DNA from: Microcoleaceae cyanobacterium UBA11344
GTDB taxonomy: Bacteria; Cyanobacteriota; Cyanobacteriia; Cyanobacteriales; Microcoleaceae
Direction: 5' to 3'
Assembly (NCBI GenBank): GCA_003483675.1
Contig: DMYK01000126.1
Span: 1-9,313 of the forward strand
DNA: 9,313 bases
This document shows, piece after piece, positions 1 to 5,535 of this stretch; positions within the stretch are counted from its first letter, which is position 1, and every line of letters starts with the position of its first letter. The notes under the pieces are model-generated. The model did no database searches and had not been told where the DNA came from. It saw only the letters and a list, made by a program, of their open reading frames with translations. The position numbers and the translations under genes were made by a program.

Positions 1-84
1 CAGTCGGAAATGGATGAGTTGCGGGGCAGGCTCGATCGACTGGAACGTCAGATGCGGGATCTAGAAAATCGCAACTGGCGTTGA
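1..84 (+). CDS. C-terminal end of an unidentified protein (partial)
   Basis: An open frame enters from the left edge in frame 1 and stops at TGA 82-84, giving 27 residues that end in ENRNWR. The piece is very rich in Glu, Asp and Arg, with Leu and Met spaced as in a heptad (ELRGRLDRLERQMRDLE), so it is probably the end of a coiled coil. No catalytic or family motif is present and I do not recognise the protein. The absence of stops over 27 codons is weak evidence alone; the coiled-coil pattern and the non-coding character of what follows support it. Confidence 0.6.
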   Translation, partial: QSEMDELRGRLDRLERQMRDLENRNWR

Positions 85-236
85 GGAAAGATCGGGTGCG
101 CTGGTTGGTTGCGATCTTGTGGTACGATGATCACCCGAAGGTAGAAGGCTCAAGAAGACAGAAGGTGTAACTTAGAAGTTAGAACCAAAAAGATTCTGTC
201 TTCTGAGTTTATACTTCTGCCTGAAGAAAGATCGGG
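83..236. repeat. Nested inverted repeat flanked by a 14-bp near-direct repeat
   Basis: This fills most of the 237-bp gap before the FKBP gene. Eleven bases at 153-163 (AGAAGACAGAA) are exactly complementary to 194-204. An outer arm 139-147 (AGGTAGAAG) pairs with 214-222 at 8 of 9 positions, and an inner 5-bp stem with a 4-base loop lies at 168-181. The block is bracketed by GAGGAAAGATCGGG (83-96) and GAAGAAAGATCGGG (223-236), which match at 13 of 14 bases. It could be a small dispersed repeat with a target duplication, or a terminator or processing structure for the upstream gene. The pairing is visible; the function is not. Confidence 0.55.
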
Positions 237-307
237 CCTACGCCATTTTTTGGCAGCCTAAAAAAATTTTAGTTTTGAGTTTGTTTCAATAAATAACTCT
301 TGAATGT

Positions 308-314
308 AAGGAGG
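308..314 (+). promoter_or_regulatory. Strong ribosome binding site that fixes a TTG start
   Basis: AAGGAGG lies 7 bases before TTG 322. An ATG at 304-306 is followed at once by a stop codon, so it cannot be the start. The perfect Shine-Dalgarno sequence at ideal spacing decides for TTG. Confidence 0.85.
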
Positions 315-321
315 ATTAATT

Positions 322-909
322 TTGCGAGGAATTCTGATCAGCTTGGGGGTAATGCTGGTTTGCTTTGTGTTTTTGATAGTCTCTCAAGTGAGTGGCTTTG
401 GGAAAAAAGCAATTGCTGCCGAATTGAATAATCCTTTACCCGAAAGTGCTGTTGAAATGTTGTCAACGCAGTCTTTACATGAAGACGGCTTGCTAGTAGC
501 TAAGGCTACTCTACCGGAAGTACCAGCTACTATCGCTGGCAATAATATGACTGAAAATACTGAGAAAGTTGTCACCACAGCTTCGGGTCTGAAATATGTT
601 GAGTTGAAAGAGGGTGATGGGGCGACTCCCAAAACTGGGCAGACGGTTGAGGTTCACTACACTGGCACTTTGGAGGATGGCACGAAATTTGATAGTTCGC
701 GCGATCGCAATTCTCCTTTTAAGTTCAAAATTGGTGTGGGCCAAGTGATTAAGGGCTGGGATGAAGGTGTCGGTACAATGAAAGTTGGAGACCGCCGCAA
801 GTTGATTATTCCTCCTGAACTAGGTTACGGAGCTCGCGGTGCGGGCGGGGTGATTCCTCCGAATGCTACGCTGATTTTTGATGTGGAATTGTTGAAAATC
901 GCTGGCTAA
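322..909 (+). CDS. FKBP-type peptidyl-prolyl cis-trans isomerase, exported
   Basis: 195 residues. Residues 1-33 look like a signal peptide: one Arg, a long hydrophobic stretch (about 4-24) and a possible signal peptidase site near AIA-A (30-33). Residues 35-85 are a low-complexity linker. Residues 88-194 form one complete FKBP domain that keeps the FKBP12 active-site pattern: Tyr113 (VHYTG), Phe123-Asp124 (KFDSS), Arg129, Phe133, Val142-Ile143 and Trp146 (GQVIKGW), Tyr169 (LGYG), Val177-Ile178 and Phe186. It should isomerise Xaa-Pro bonds during folding of exported proteins. By analogy with other cyanobacterial FKBPs it would act in the periplasm or thylakoid lumen, anchored or cleaved. It starts at TTG with a strong ribosome binding site. 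It is convergent with dnaB and appears to be a single-gene unit. Confidence 0.95.
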   Translation: MRGILISLGVMLVCFVFLIVSQVSGFGKKAIAAELNNPLPESAVEMLSTQSLHEDGLLVAKATLPEVPATIAGNNMTENTEKVVTTASGLKYVELKEGDGATPKTGQTVEVHYTGTLEDGTKFDSSRDRNSPFKFKIGVGQVIKGWDEGVGTMKVGDRRKLIIPPELGYGARGAGGVIPPNATLIFDVELLKIAG

Positions 910-928
910 GTAGCTCAATCTAATTCAA

Positions 929-943
929 CGTAAAATTTTTACG
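929..943. repeat. Short A/T-rich palindrome
   Basis: CGTAAAATTTTTACG reads as 7-bp complementary arms around one central T. It sits just before the 950-982 hairpin, in the convergent FKBP/dnaB gap. It has no real loop, so a stable RNA hairpin is doubtful. It may add a U-rich stretch to whichever transcript crosses it. Confidence 0.4.
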
Positions 944-949
944 GTGTTT

Positions 950-982
950 AGAAACCCGGTTTATTGAAAAAACCGGGTTTCT
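950..982. terminator. Perfect 13-bp hairpin between convergent genes, possible bidirectional terminator
   Basis: AGAAACCCGGTTT (950-962) is exactly complementary to 970-982, with the 7-base loop ATTGAAA. It lies 40 bases past the FKBP stop and about 80 bases past the dnaB stop on the other strand, where a shared terminator is expected. No long T run follows on either strand, only the T-rich ends of the stem itself, so it is not a textbook intrinsic terminator. From general memory, stems built on AAACCCGGTTT are frequent dispersed repeats in Oscillatoriales, so a repeat reading is equally possible. Confidence 0.55.
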
Positions 983-1009
983 TGAAATTAGATCTTTTGC
1001 CTCTGTCAT

Positions 1010-1030
1010 GAACAGGCAAGATGCCTGTTC
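1010..1030. repeat. 9-bp hairpin around AACAGGCA
   Basis: GAACAGGCA (1010-1018) and TGCCTGTTC (1022-1030) are exact complements around the 3-base loop AGA. The hairpin lies 34 bases beyond the dnaB stop codon on the minus strand. It may be a dispersed cyanobacterial repeat or the end of the dnaB transcript. No T run follows. Confidence 0.45.
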
Positions 1031-1063
1031 CACAAACAGTTTACAAAGAGTTGTATGTTGTTA

Positions 1064-3679
1064 TTAACTACGTCTAGCTTGCAGATTTAAAAATTTTGTT
1101 ACCTGTGCATCGAATAATAATTTAGTGACACCAGTAGGGCCGTTTCTGTGTTTGGTAATAATCACTTCTGCAATACCGCGATCGGGCGTATCTGGATTAT
1201 AATATTCGTCGCGGTACAACATAATTACTAAGTCGGCGTCTTGTTCGATGCTATTATGGGCGTACAATCCTTGTGTAGCAAAGTTTTCAAGTTTTTCAAC
1301 TGTTATATCATAAACCATTTCTGCGCCACAAAAATCAATTTTCTTCACCTGATCCCAATAGATATCGCTAACAGCTAGCTTAAAAATTTCTTCAGCATCC
1401 AAAATATTCCCCAACTGATGTGCGCGTTCTCGACCAATATCACATTTGTAATCCGTTGTGGCTGAATAACGCATACCTAGGCGATCTTGCATCTGTTTGA
1501 CGGTTAAACCAAGACGTTTTTGAGCAAGATTGACTTGATTTCGCCAAAGAGCATTCGGAATTAAATCCCGATTTGTCTTCCCACGTTCAGAATTATTTAG
1601 ATATAATTTCACCTCTTCCAAACTAGATTCTTTGTAATTACCAACGGAGCCTATTACATTCACAAACATTTCTATATCTAACTTCCCTCCCAACCAAACT
1701 TGATATTGTACGCGCCCTTTTTCACCTTGAGAAACAACTTTAACCGCCGCATTGATATTCAATCTAAGCAAAAGAGAACGGACTCCTCTAGCTAACTTCT
1801 CGCTACTAGAGGCATAATAAATAGCTGCATAAAGACATTTCTTCCCTTTAGTCGGTTTAATACAACCATCAGTTGCCCATAGGTGTCGAAGGAAAAGAGC
1901 GATGGATGCTTGGGGTTGGGCAAATACTAAACTGGGAACAAATTTTTCATGGGAACGTAAACCAAAGACTTCTAATTTTTCAAGCCATTTAGTAATCGGA
2001 TTTTTAACATTGGGAGCAAGATGATAACTAGCAGGGAGATAAACTTGATACCAATTGCGTTCGCGTTTAATGCGGGGATTAAGTGCATCACCAAATACTT
2101 CTTTAGCCAAATTTACAACTAATTCAGCCAAATCTAATTCTCCCGTCGTGTACTGAATAGTATGTCGGGGTAAAGTACAACCATCACCAATTAAATGTCC
2201 TAGTAAAGCTAATTCAGCATTACCCATCGTCTGCACTCCAGCACAAGGAATCGATCGAGGTATAGCAATCCTATCGCCTATTTTTAATTCATCTAAACGC
2301 TGCCAACCATCTGATGTAAAGAACTTATGATTACCTGTTGCTTTAATCGAATTTCCCAAGCTAGTTGTCATCTCCCAGACTGGCTTTACTCCTGTACAAA
2401 AAGCATTAGTCACCATCGCTCTTTCCTGTTTCAGGGTATCTGAATTTAATCCCCAAACAGCAAAGCCAGATTTGCCCACTAAATCACGAATCGGGACTTC
2501 TAATCCACTGTCTGCTAGCATTACCAAACTATCACCCGTTAAGCAGCCACTTTCGCGTAAATCCGACATCATCGGCCGCTTATTTGTCCTCGCTTCTACA
2601 CCTCGACTCAACTGAGACAAGGCAATAATTGGTACGCTGAGTTCGCGGGCTAAACCTTTGAGGCTTCTGGTAATTCGAGATAGTTCTTGGACGCGATTAT
2701 CGCTGCTACCTTCCATTAGTTGCAGGTAATCTAGCAGGATTAATCCTAGGGTTCCGCCTTGTTCTGCTTGGAGGCGGCGGGCTTTCGATCGCATTTCTGT
2801 AACGGTAATATTGGGAGTGTCATCAATAAACAGTGGCAATTCTGAGAGGCGGCCAATAGCTGTACTGATGGGTTCCCATTCGTTTTGGCTGATTCTACCC
2901 GATCGCAATCTATTGCTTTCTATTCTAGCTTCGCCGGACAAAATGCGCTGCACTAGCTGTTCTTTTGACATTTCTAGGCTAAAAATGGCCACGGGCAATT
3001 TTTGCGGCCCGGCGGCGATGTGGTGGGCGATGTTGGTACAAAAAGCCGTTTTGCCCATTGCCGGTCTCCCAGCAACGATAATTAAATCCGATCGCTGAAA
3101 GCCTCCTGTCATTGCATCTAAGTCGTAAAAACCGCAGAGAATGCCGGGAAGTGTTAGCCCTTCATTGCGATTTTCGAGGTCTTGAAATGTCTGGTTTAGG
3201 GTTTCGCCGATCGACACTAAATCTTGTTGGGGGCGGTCTTGGGTTATGCTGAAAATTTGTTGTTCGGCGCGGTCTAAAACTGTTTCTAACGGTGTCGCTG
3301 TCTCGTAACCTAATTGTACTATGTTGTTGCCAGCTTCGATTAATTTCCGTCGCTGGTATTTGTCTTCTACTAAGACTGCATATTGATCGATGTTGACAGC
3401 AGAAACTGTGCGATCGACTAATTGTGCTAGTTTAGTTTGACCTCCTACTTGTTCTAACTGATTGCGGTCAGCCAGCCGAGTAGTAACTGTCATCAAATCA
3501 GTAGGTTCACCTTTAAAAAACAAGTCTAAAACTGAGCGATAAATGACTTGATGAGCGGTGATGGCAAAAAACTCTGGTCGCAAAAGTTCAGCAATTCGGG
3601 AAATGGCTTCTGGGTCAATTAAAATCCCGCCCAAAATTGCTTCTTCTGCCTCTACATTTGTTGGCATCAAGTCGCTCAT
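1064..3679 (-). CDS. dnaB: Replicative DNA helicase DnaB, intein-containing precursor
   Basis: 871-residue precursor. Splicing out residues 379-809 leaves 440 residues, the normal DnaB length. Residues 1-150 are the DnaB N-terminal domain (NVEAEEAILGGIL near the start). The RecA-like motor follows: Walker A GRPAMGKT (204-211), Walker B LILLDYLQLM (313-322), the ALSQLSRGVE motif (353-362) and, after the intein, SIEQDADLVIML and the KHRNGPTG segment with the arginine finger (Arg845). The hexameric protein unwinds DNA at the fork and works with primase DnaG. The start at 3679 has no Shine-Dalgarno sequence and lies in heptamer-repeat DNA; Met5 (3665-3667) is an alternative, since homology to DnaB becomes clear only from about residue 7. 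It lies downstream of rplI, a common cyanobacterial order, with 136 bp of repeats between. Confidence 0.97.
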   Translation of the reverse strand: MSDLMPTNVEAEEAILGGILIDPEAISRIAELLRPEFFAITAHQVIYRSVLDLFFKGEPTDLMTVTTRLADRNQLEQVGGQTKLAQLVDRTVSAVNIDQYAVLVEDKYQRRKLIEAGNNIVQLGYETATPLETVLDRAEQQIFSITQDRPQQDLVSIGETLNQTFQDLENRNEGLTLPGILCGFYDLDAMTGGFQRSDLIIVAGRPAMGKTAFCTNIAHHIAAGPQKLPVAIFSLEMSKEQLVQRILSGEARIESNRLRSGRISQNEWEPISTAIGRLSELPLFIDDTPNITVTEMRSKARRLQAEQGGTLGLILLDYLQLMEGSSDNRVQELSRITRSLKGLARELSVPIIALSQLSRGVEARTNKRPMMSDLRESGCLTGDSLVMLADSGLEVPIRDLVGKSGFAVWGLNSDTLKQERAMVTNAFCTGVKPVWEMTTSLGNSIKATGNHKFFTSDGWQRLDELKIGDRIAIPRSIPCAGVQTMGNAELALLGHLIGDGCTLPRHTIQYTTGELDLAELVVNLAKEVFGDALNPRIKRERNWYQVYLPASYHLAPNVKNPITKWLEKLEVFGLRSHEKFVPSLVFAQPQASIALFLRHLWATDGCIKPTKGKKCLYAAIYYASSSEKLARGVRSLLLRLNINAAVKVVSQGEKGRVQYQVWLGGKLDIEMFVNVIGSVGNYKESSLEEVKLYLNNSERGKTNRDLIPNALWRNQVNLAQKRLGLTVKQMQDRLGMRYSATTDYKCDIGRERAHQLGNILDAEEIFKLAVSDIYWDQVKKIDFCGAEMVYDITVEKLENFATQGLYAHNSIEQDADLVIMLYRDEYYNPDTPDRGIAEVIITKHRNGPTGVTKLLFDAQVTKFLNLQARRS
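1253..2545 (-). mobile_element. DnaB intein with LAGLIDADG homing endonuclease
   Basis: An in-frame protein intron of 431 residues (379-809 of the precursor), between ...SDLRESG and SIEQDAD..., the same site as the Synechocystis DnaB intein. Block A begins with Cys379 (CLTGDSLVMLADSG). Block B has Thr448-x-x-His451 (KATGNHKF). The two endonuclease motifs are LLGHLIGDG (492-500, Asp499) and FLRHLWATDG (596-605, Asp604); both catalytic acids are present. Residues 711-760 (GLTVKQMQDRLGM and RERAHQLGNIL) resemble a helix-turn-helix DNA-contact region. Block F is VYDITVEKLENF, with Glu798 where His is usual. The end is His808-Asn809, followed by Ser810 as the nucleophile. It should self-splice, and the endonuclease looks intact, so it may still home. 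CGATCG occurs once in the intein against six times in the similar-length extein DNA. Confidence 0.97.
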
Positions 3680-3716
3680 TAGTTATTTGTTGACTGTTGA
3701 CTGTTGACGGTTGACT
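3674..3716. repeat. Heptamer tandem repeats at the dnaB start (STRR type)
   Basis: Four head-to-tail copies of GTTGACN run from 3689 to 3716 (GTTGACT, GTTGACT, GTTGACG, GTTGACT). Next to them, read on the minus strand, AATAACT (3681-3687) and AATGAGC (3674-3680) continue a second heptamer type in phase; the ATG within the latter is the annotated dnaB start. Short tandem heptamers of this kind are known from filamentous cyanobacteria. They lie in the leader of the dnaB message. Confidence 0.8.
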
Positions 3717-3720
3717 AATG

Positions 3721-3779
3721 TTATTAGTTATTTGTGATTAGTTGTTAGCAGCCCCCAGCCAGTAACAAATAACTAATAA
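3721..3779. repeat. Perfect 15-bp inverted repeat in the rplI-dnaB gap
   Basis: Bases 3721-3735 (TTATTAGTTATTTGT) are exactly complementary to 3765-3779, with a 29-base loop containing the only G+C-rich stretch of the gap (AGCAGCCCCCAGCC, 3747-3760). The left arm repeats the sequence at 3680-3690, and the right arm is shared with the heptamer array that follows. In the rplI-dnaB RNA this would fold as a long A/U-rich stem. It may change read-through from rplI into dnaB or may simply be repeat by-product. Confidence 0.75.
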
Positions 3780-3809
3780 CTAATAACTAATGACTAATGA
3801 CTAATGACT
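3768..3809. repeat. Six tandem heptamers AATAACT/AATGACT
   Basis: Three AATAACT copies (3768-3788) are followed by three AATGACT copies (3789-3809) with no interruption. The array ends 7 bases from the rplI stop codon. The second unit differs from the first by one base, so the array likely grew by slippage within each half. This is an STRR-type repeat of the kind common between cyanobacterial genes. Confidence 0.85.
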
Positions 3810-3815
3810 CTTGTA

Positions 3816-4274
3816 CTACATCGGGGTGACTTGAATATCAACTGAGGCGGTAACTTCTGCGTGCAATTTGATTTCAGCTTTGTAAGTACCAGTTTTGCGA
3901 ATTTCGGGCAGGGTGATGCCACGCCGATCGACCTCTAGACTGGTAGAGTTGAAAATCAGTTCTGCTACTTCTTGGTTGGTGACAGTACCAAAAATAGCCT
4001 CTGCTTCGCCGACTTGCTTGGAGATGATGAAAGGGCCTGCCGATTCCAGGGCTGTTTTGCGAACTTCAGCTTGCTGCTTGAGTTCTAGCTGGCGCAGTCT
4101 TTCTTCTTCTCGGCGACGTTCTGCTTGCTTGAGAATGCCGGGAGTGGCACGAAATCCCATGCCTTGGGGTACTAGGTAGTTGCGGGCATAGCCCGGGGCT
4201 ACTTCTACTACGTCGCCAGCTTTGCCGAGTTTGCTGACATCTTTATTTAAAACTAATTGGACGCGCTTGGCCAT
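3816..4274 (-). CDS. rplI: 50S ribosomal protein L9
   Basis: 152 residues, the usual bacterial L9 length. Residues 1-48 are the N-terminal domain that binds 23S rRNA, with the family signature [22 protein letters not shown] (17-38). A long charged helix (about 49-75, rich in Glu, Arg and Gln) connects to the C-terminal domain, where [12 protein letters not shown] (94-105) and the closing beta strands are recognisable. L9 sits at the base of the L1 stalk of the 50S subunit and helps keep the reading frame. ATG 4272-4274 gives the expected MAKRVQLVL start; only a weak ribosome binding site is visible. It is probably cotranscribed with dnaB downstream, driven by the promoter at 4309-4338. Confidence 0.97.
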   Translation of the reverse strand: MAKRVQLVLNKDVSKLGKAGDVVEVAPGYARNYLVPQGMGFRATPGILKQAERRREEERLRQLELKQQAEVRKTALESAGPFIISKQVGEAEAIFGTVTNQEVAELIFNSTSLEVDRRGITLPEIRKTGTYKAEIKLHAEVTASVDIQVTPM

Positions 4275-4308
4275 GATCGTTGCTAGTGGTTTTTAACTCG
4301 AACATTCT

Positions 4309-4338
4309 ATAATAGCGAAGTTTGAGGGGCGATCGCAA
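4309..4338 (-). promoter_or_regulatory. Probable sigma-70 promoter for rplI (and dnaB)
   Basis: On the minus strand, TTGCGA (4333-4338) and TATTAT (4309-4314) are separated by 18 bases. This would start RNA near 4302 and leave a leader of about 28 bases before the rplI ATG. The -35 overlaps a HIP1 octamer at 4329-4336. The match is good by eye but not tested. Confidence 0.55.
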
Positions 4339-4371
4339 GGGAGAAGGAAGAGGGAAGAAGGAAGAAGGAGG
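4338..4371. repeat. Purine tract with tandem GGAAGAR heptamers
   Basis: A run of 34 purines on the plus strand lies between gloB and the rplI promoter. Its core is three heptamers: GGAAGAG (4346-4352), GGAAGAA (4353-4359) and GGAAGAA (4360-4366). On the minus strand it is a pyrimidine tract following the gloB stop by 7 bases. It is another STRR-type array, with a unit different from those near dnaB. Confidence 0.75.
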
Positions 4372-4378
4372 TGCATAC

Positions 4379-5152
4379 TCAAAATTGGTCTTTCATCCCC
4401 CGCAAACGAGCGAAGGTTTGCACAGGATCTTGGCTGTTGGCGGCTGACTGGAGGCTGGGAAAATCCCAGCGCAAAAACGGGTTGGTGCTTTTTTCTAGTG
4501 CGATCGAAGATGGTACAGTAGGTTGCGCGAGACTGCGAGCTTCCTTGACTTCGGCGAAGCGGTGCTGTAAATCTAGATTGTCCCCATCTACGCTCAGCGC
4601 AAATTGCAGGTTTTTCAGCGTGTATTCGTGAGCGCACCAGACTCTTGTATTGTCTGGCAAGTTTCGCAATTGGCTCAGGGAAGCTACCATTTGGGCGGGA
4701 GTACCTTCAAACAGTCGGCCACAGCCTCCAGCAAATAAGGTGTCGCCGCAGAACAATTCGCCGGTTTCGTCTGGGTTGTTGGGGGGAAAATAGTAAGCGA
4801 TGTGAGCTTTTGTGTGTCCGGGTATGAAGAGGATGGAGGCGGTTCTGTTGGCGAAAGAAACTCGATCGCCCGCTTGTAAAAAGACTTGCTGTCCCGGAAT
4901 TCTGCCTCGGTCTTCTGCGCCGCCGTAAACTTTAACTTGGGGGAAGCGATCGATCAGTTGCTGGTTGCCACCTACGTGGTCGCTGTGGTGGTGCGTAATC
5001 AAAATTTGGATTAATTCGGCTCCGAGTGCTTGCAGTTGCTGCAAGACTGGCTGTGCTTGCGCTGGATCGACGACTGCGGCTGTGTGGCGATCGCGATCAT
5101 GGAGCAAGAAAATATAGTTGTCAGAGAGTACGGGAAGTCGATAAACTTGCAT
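4379..5152 (-). CDS. gloB: Hydroxyacylglutathione hydrolase (glyoxalase II)
   Basis: 257 residues, the full length of the family. It hydrolyses S-D-lactoylglutathione to D-lactate and glutathione, the second step of cytosolic methylglyoxal detoxification. The metallo-beta-lactamase fold is clear: the metal motif T-H-H-H-S-D-H at 53-59 (ligands His54, His56, Asp58, His59), His113 (PGHT), the bridging Asp137 (CGDTLF) and His175 (CAHEYT). The C-terminal HAGH segment with NPFLRWD (224-230) contributes glutathione binding and separates it from generic lactamase-fold proteins. The start [13 protein letters not shown] matches the usual N-terminus. It ends 104 bp before rplI on the same strand but is separated from it by the purine repeat and an rplI promoter, so it probably has its own transcript. 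It diverges from the gene at 5278. Confidence 0.96.
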   Translation of the reverse strand: MQVYRLPVLSDNYIFLLHDRDRHTAAVVDPAQAQPVLQQLQALGAELIQILITHHHSDHVGGNQQLIDRFPQVKVYGGAEDRGRIPGQQVFLQAGDRVSFANRTASILFIPGHTKAHIAYYFPPNNPDETGELFCGDTLFAGGCGRLFEGTPAQMVASLSQLRNLPDNTRVWCAHEYTLKNLQFALSVDGDNLDLQHRFAEVKEARSLAQPTVPSSIALEKSTNPFLRWDFPSLQSAANSQDPVQTFARLRGMKDQF

Positions 5153-5201
5153 AGTTTTTGATCGAGTTGTTTATCAAAGAGCTGCCTGTGAACGATAATT
5201 A

Positions 5202-5211
5202 TTTATACAAT
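5202..5211. promoter_or_regulatory. Possible divergent -10 region between gloB and the 67-residue gene
   Basis: The 125-bp divergent gap holds TACAAT (5206-5211) on the plus strand, and on the minus strand TATAAA (5202-5207). Both are fair -10 hexamers pointing to the two flanking genes. No convincing -35 lies 16-18 bases from either, so this is only a candidate. No other structure is evident in the gap. Confidence 0.3.
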
Positions 5212-5277
5212 GAGACTGGTGAGCTGCTTCGTCAAAAACTGCCAACTGCTTTAATTATTACATAGAAACATCGACTT

Positions 5278-5481
5278 ATGCGAACATCTCCCAACCAATC
5301 CAACTTAACGATTTCTCAAATAGTAGAGCGGATCGTCTCATCTGGCAAGCTCGCTCGTCGGGAACATTTGATGCTGACTTCGGCTATCCTGTCCGATGAT
5401 AAAATTTCTGAGGAGGAACGATATCAAATTAATCGAGTTTTTGATTATCTTCAAACCGGTCGCCTCAAATTTGTTGATTGA
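5278..5481 (+). CDS. Small conserved-looking cyanobacterial protein of unknown function
   Basis: 67 residues, soluble and probably all-helical, with no signal peptide, membrane segment, Cys pair or metal motif. The body (about 12-65) reads as helix (ISQIVERIVSSGKLAR), helix (REHLMLTSAILSD), an acidic turn and helix (EEERYQINRVFDYLQTG), ending in RLKFVD. I recognise the general pattern of a short cyanobacterial family (SGxLxRxEHLxLTSAIL...INRxFDxxQxGRLK) but know no function for it. The start is the first ATG in frame; no clear ribosome binding site precedes it. It lies 54 bp before galE on the same strand and may be cotranscribed, although the link may be only positional. Confidence 0.85.
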   Translation: MRTSPNQSNLTISQIVERIVSSGKLARREHLMLTSAILSDDKISEEERYQINRVFDYLQTGRLKFVD

Positions 5482-5535
5482 AGTAGTAAAATAAGATCAT
5501 AAACAGCCGAACATCTAAGCAAAGGCAGCAATATT

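Noticed and set aside
275..300. A sigma-70 promoter for the FKBP gene from TTGAGT (275-280)
   Set aside because: No acceptable -10 lies 16-18 bases downstream; the region is just A/T-rich.
1064..3679. dnaB as a pseudogene or a fusion, because of its 871-residue length
   Set aside because: The extra length is fully explained by an in-frame intein with exact junctions; the remaining 440 residues form a normal DnaB.
3674..3809. CRISPR array or tRNA-like structure in the rplI-dnaB gap
   Set aside because: The units are contiguous 7-mers without spacers, and the inverted repeat does not form a cloverleaf or match tRNA conserved bases.
4293..4827. Open frames inside gloB on both strands (such as 4293-4637 minus, 4371-4631 plus and 4645-4827 plus)
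   Set aside because: They overlap a gloB gene with all metal ligands intact and encode Arg/Ser/Cys-rich sequences with no recognisable motif; they are shadows of the real frame.
5230..5235. A -35 element (TTGACG on the minus strand) for gloB
   Set aside because: The only fair -10, TATAAA at 5202-5207, is 22 bases away, too far for a normal sigma-70 spacer.
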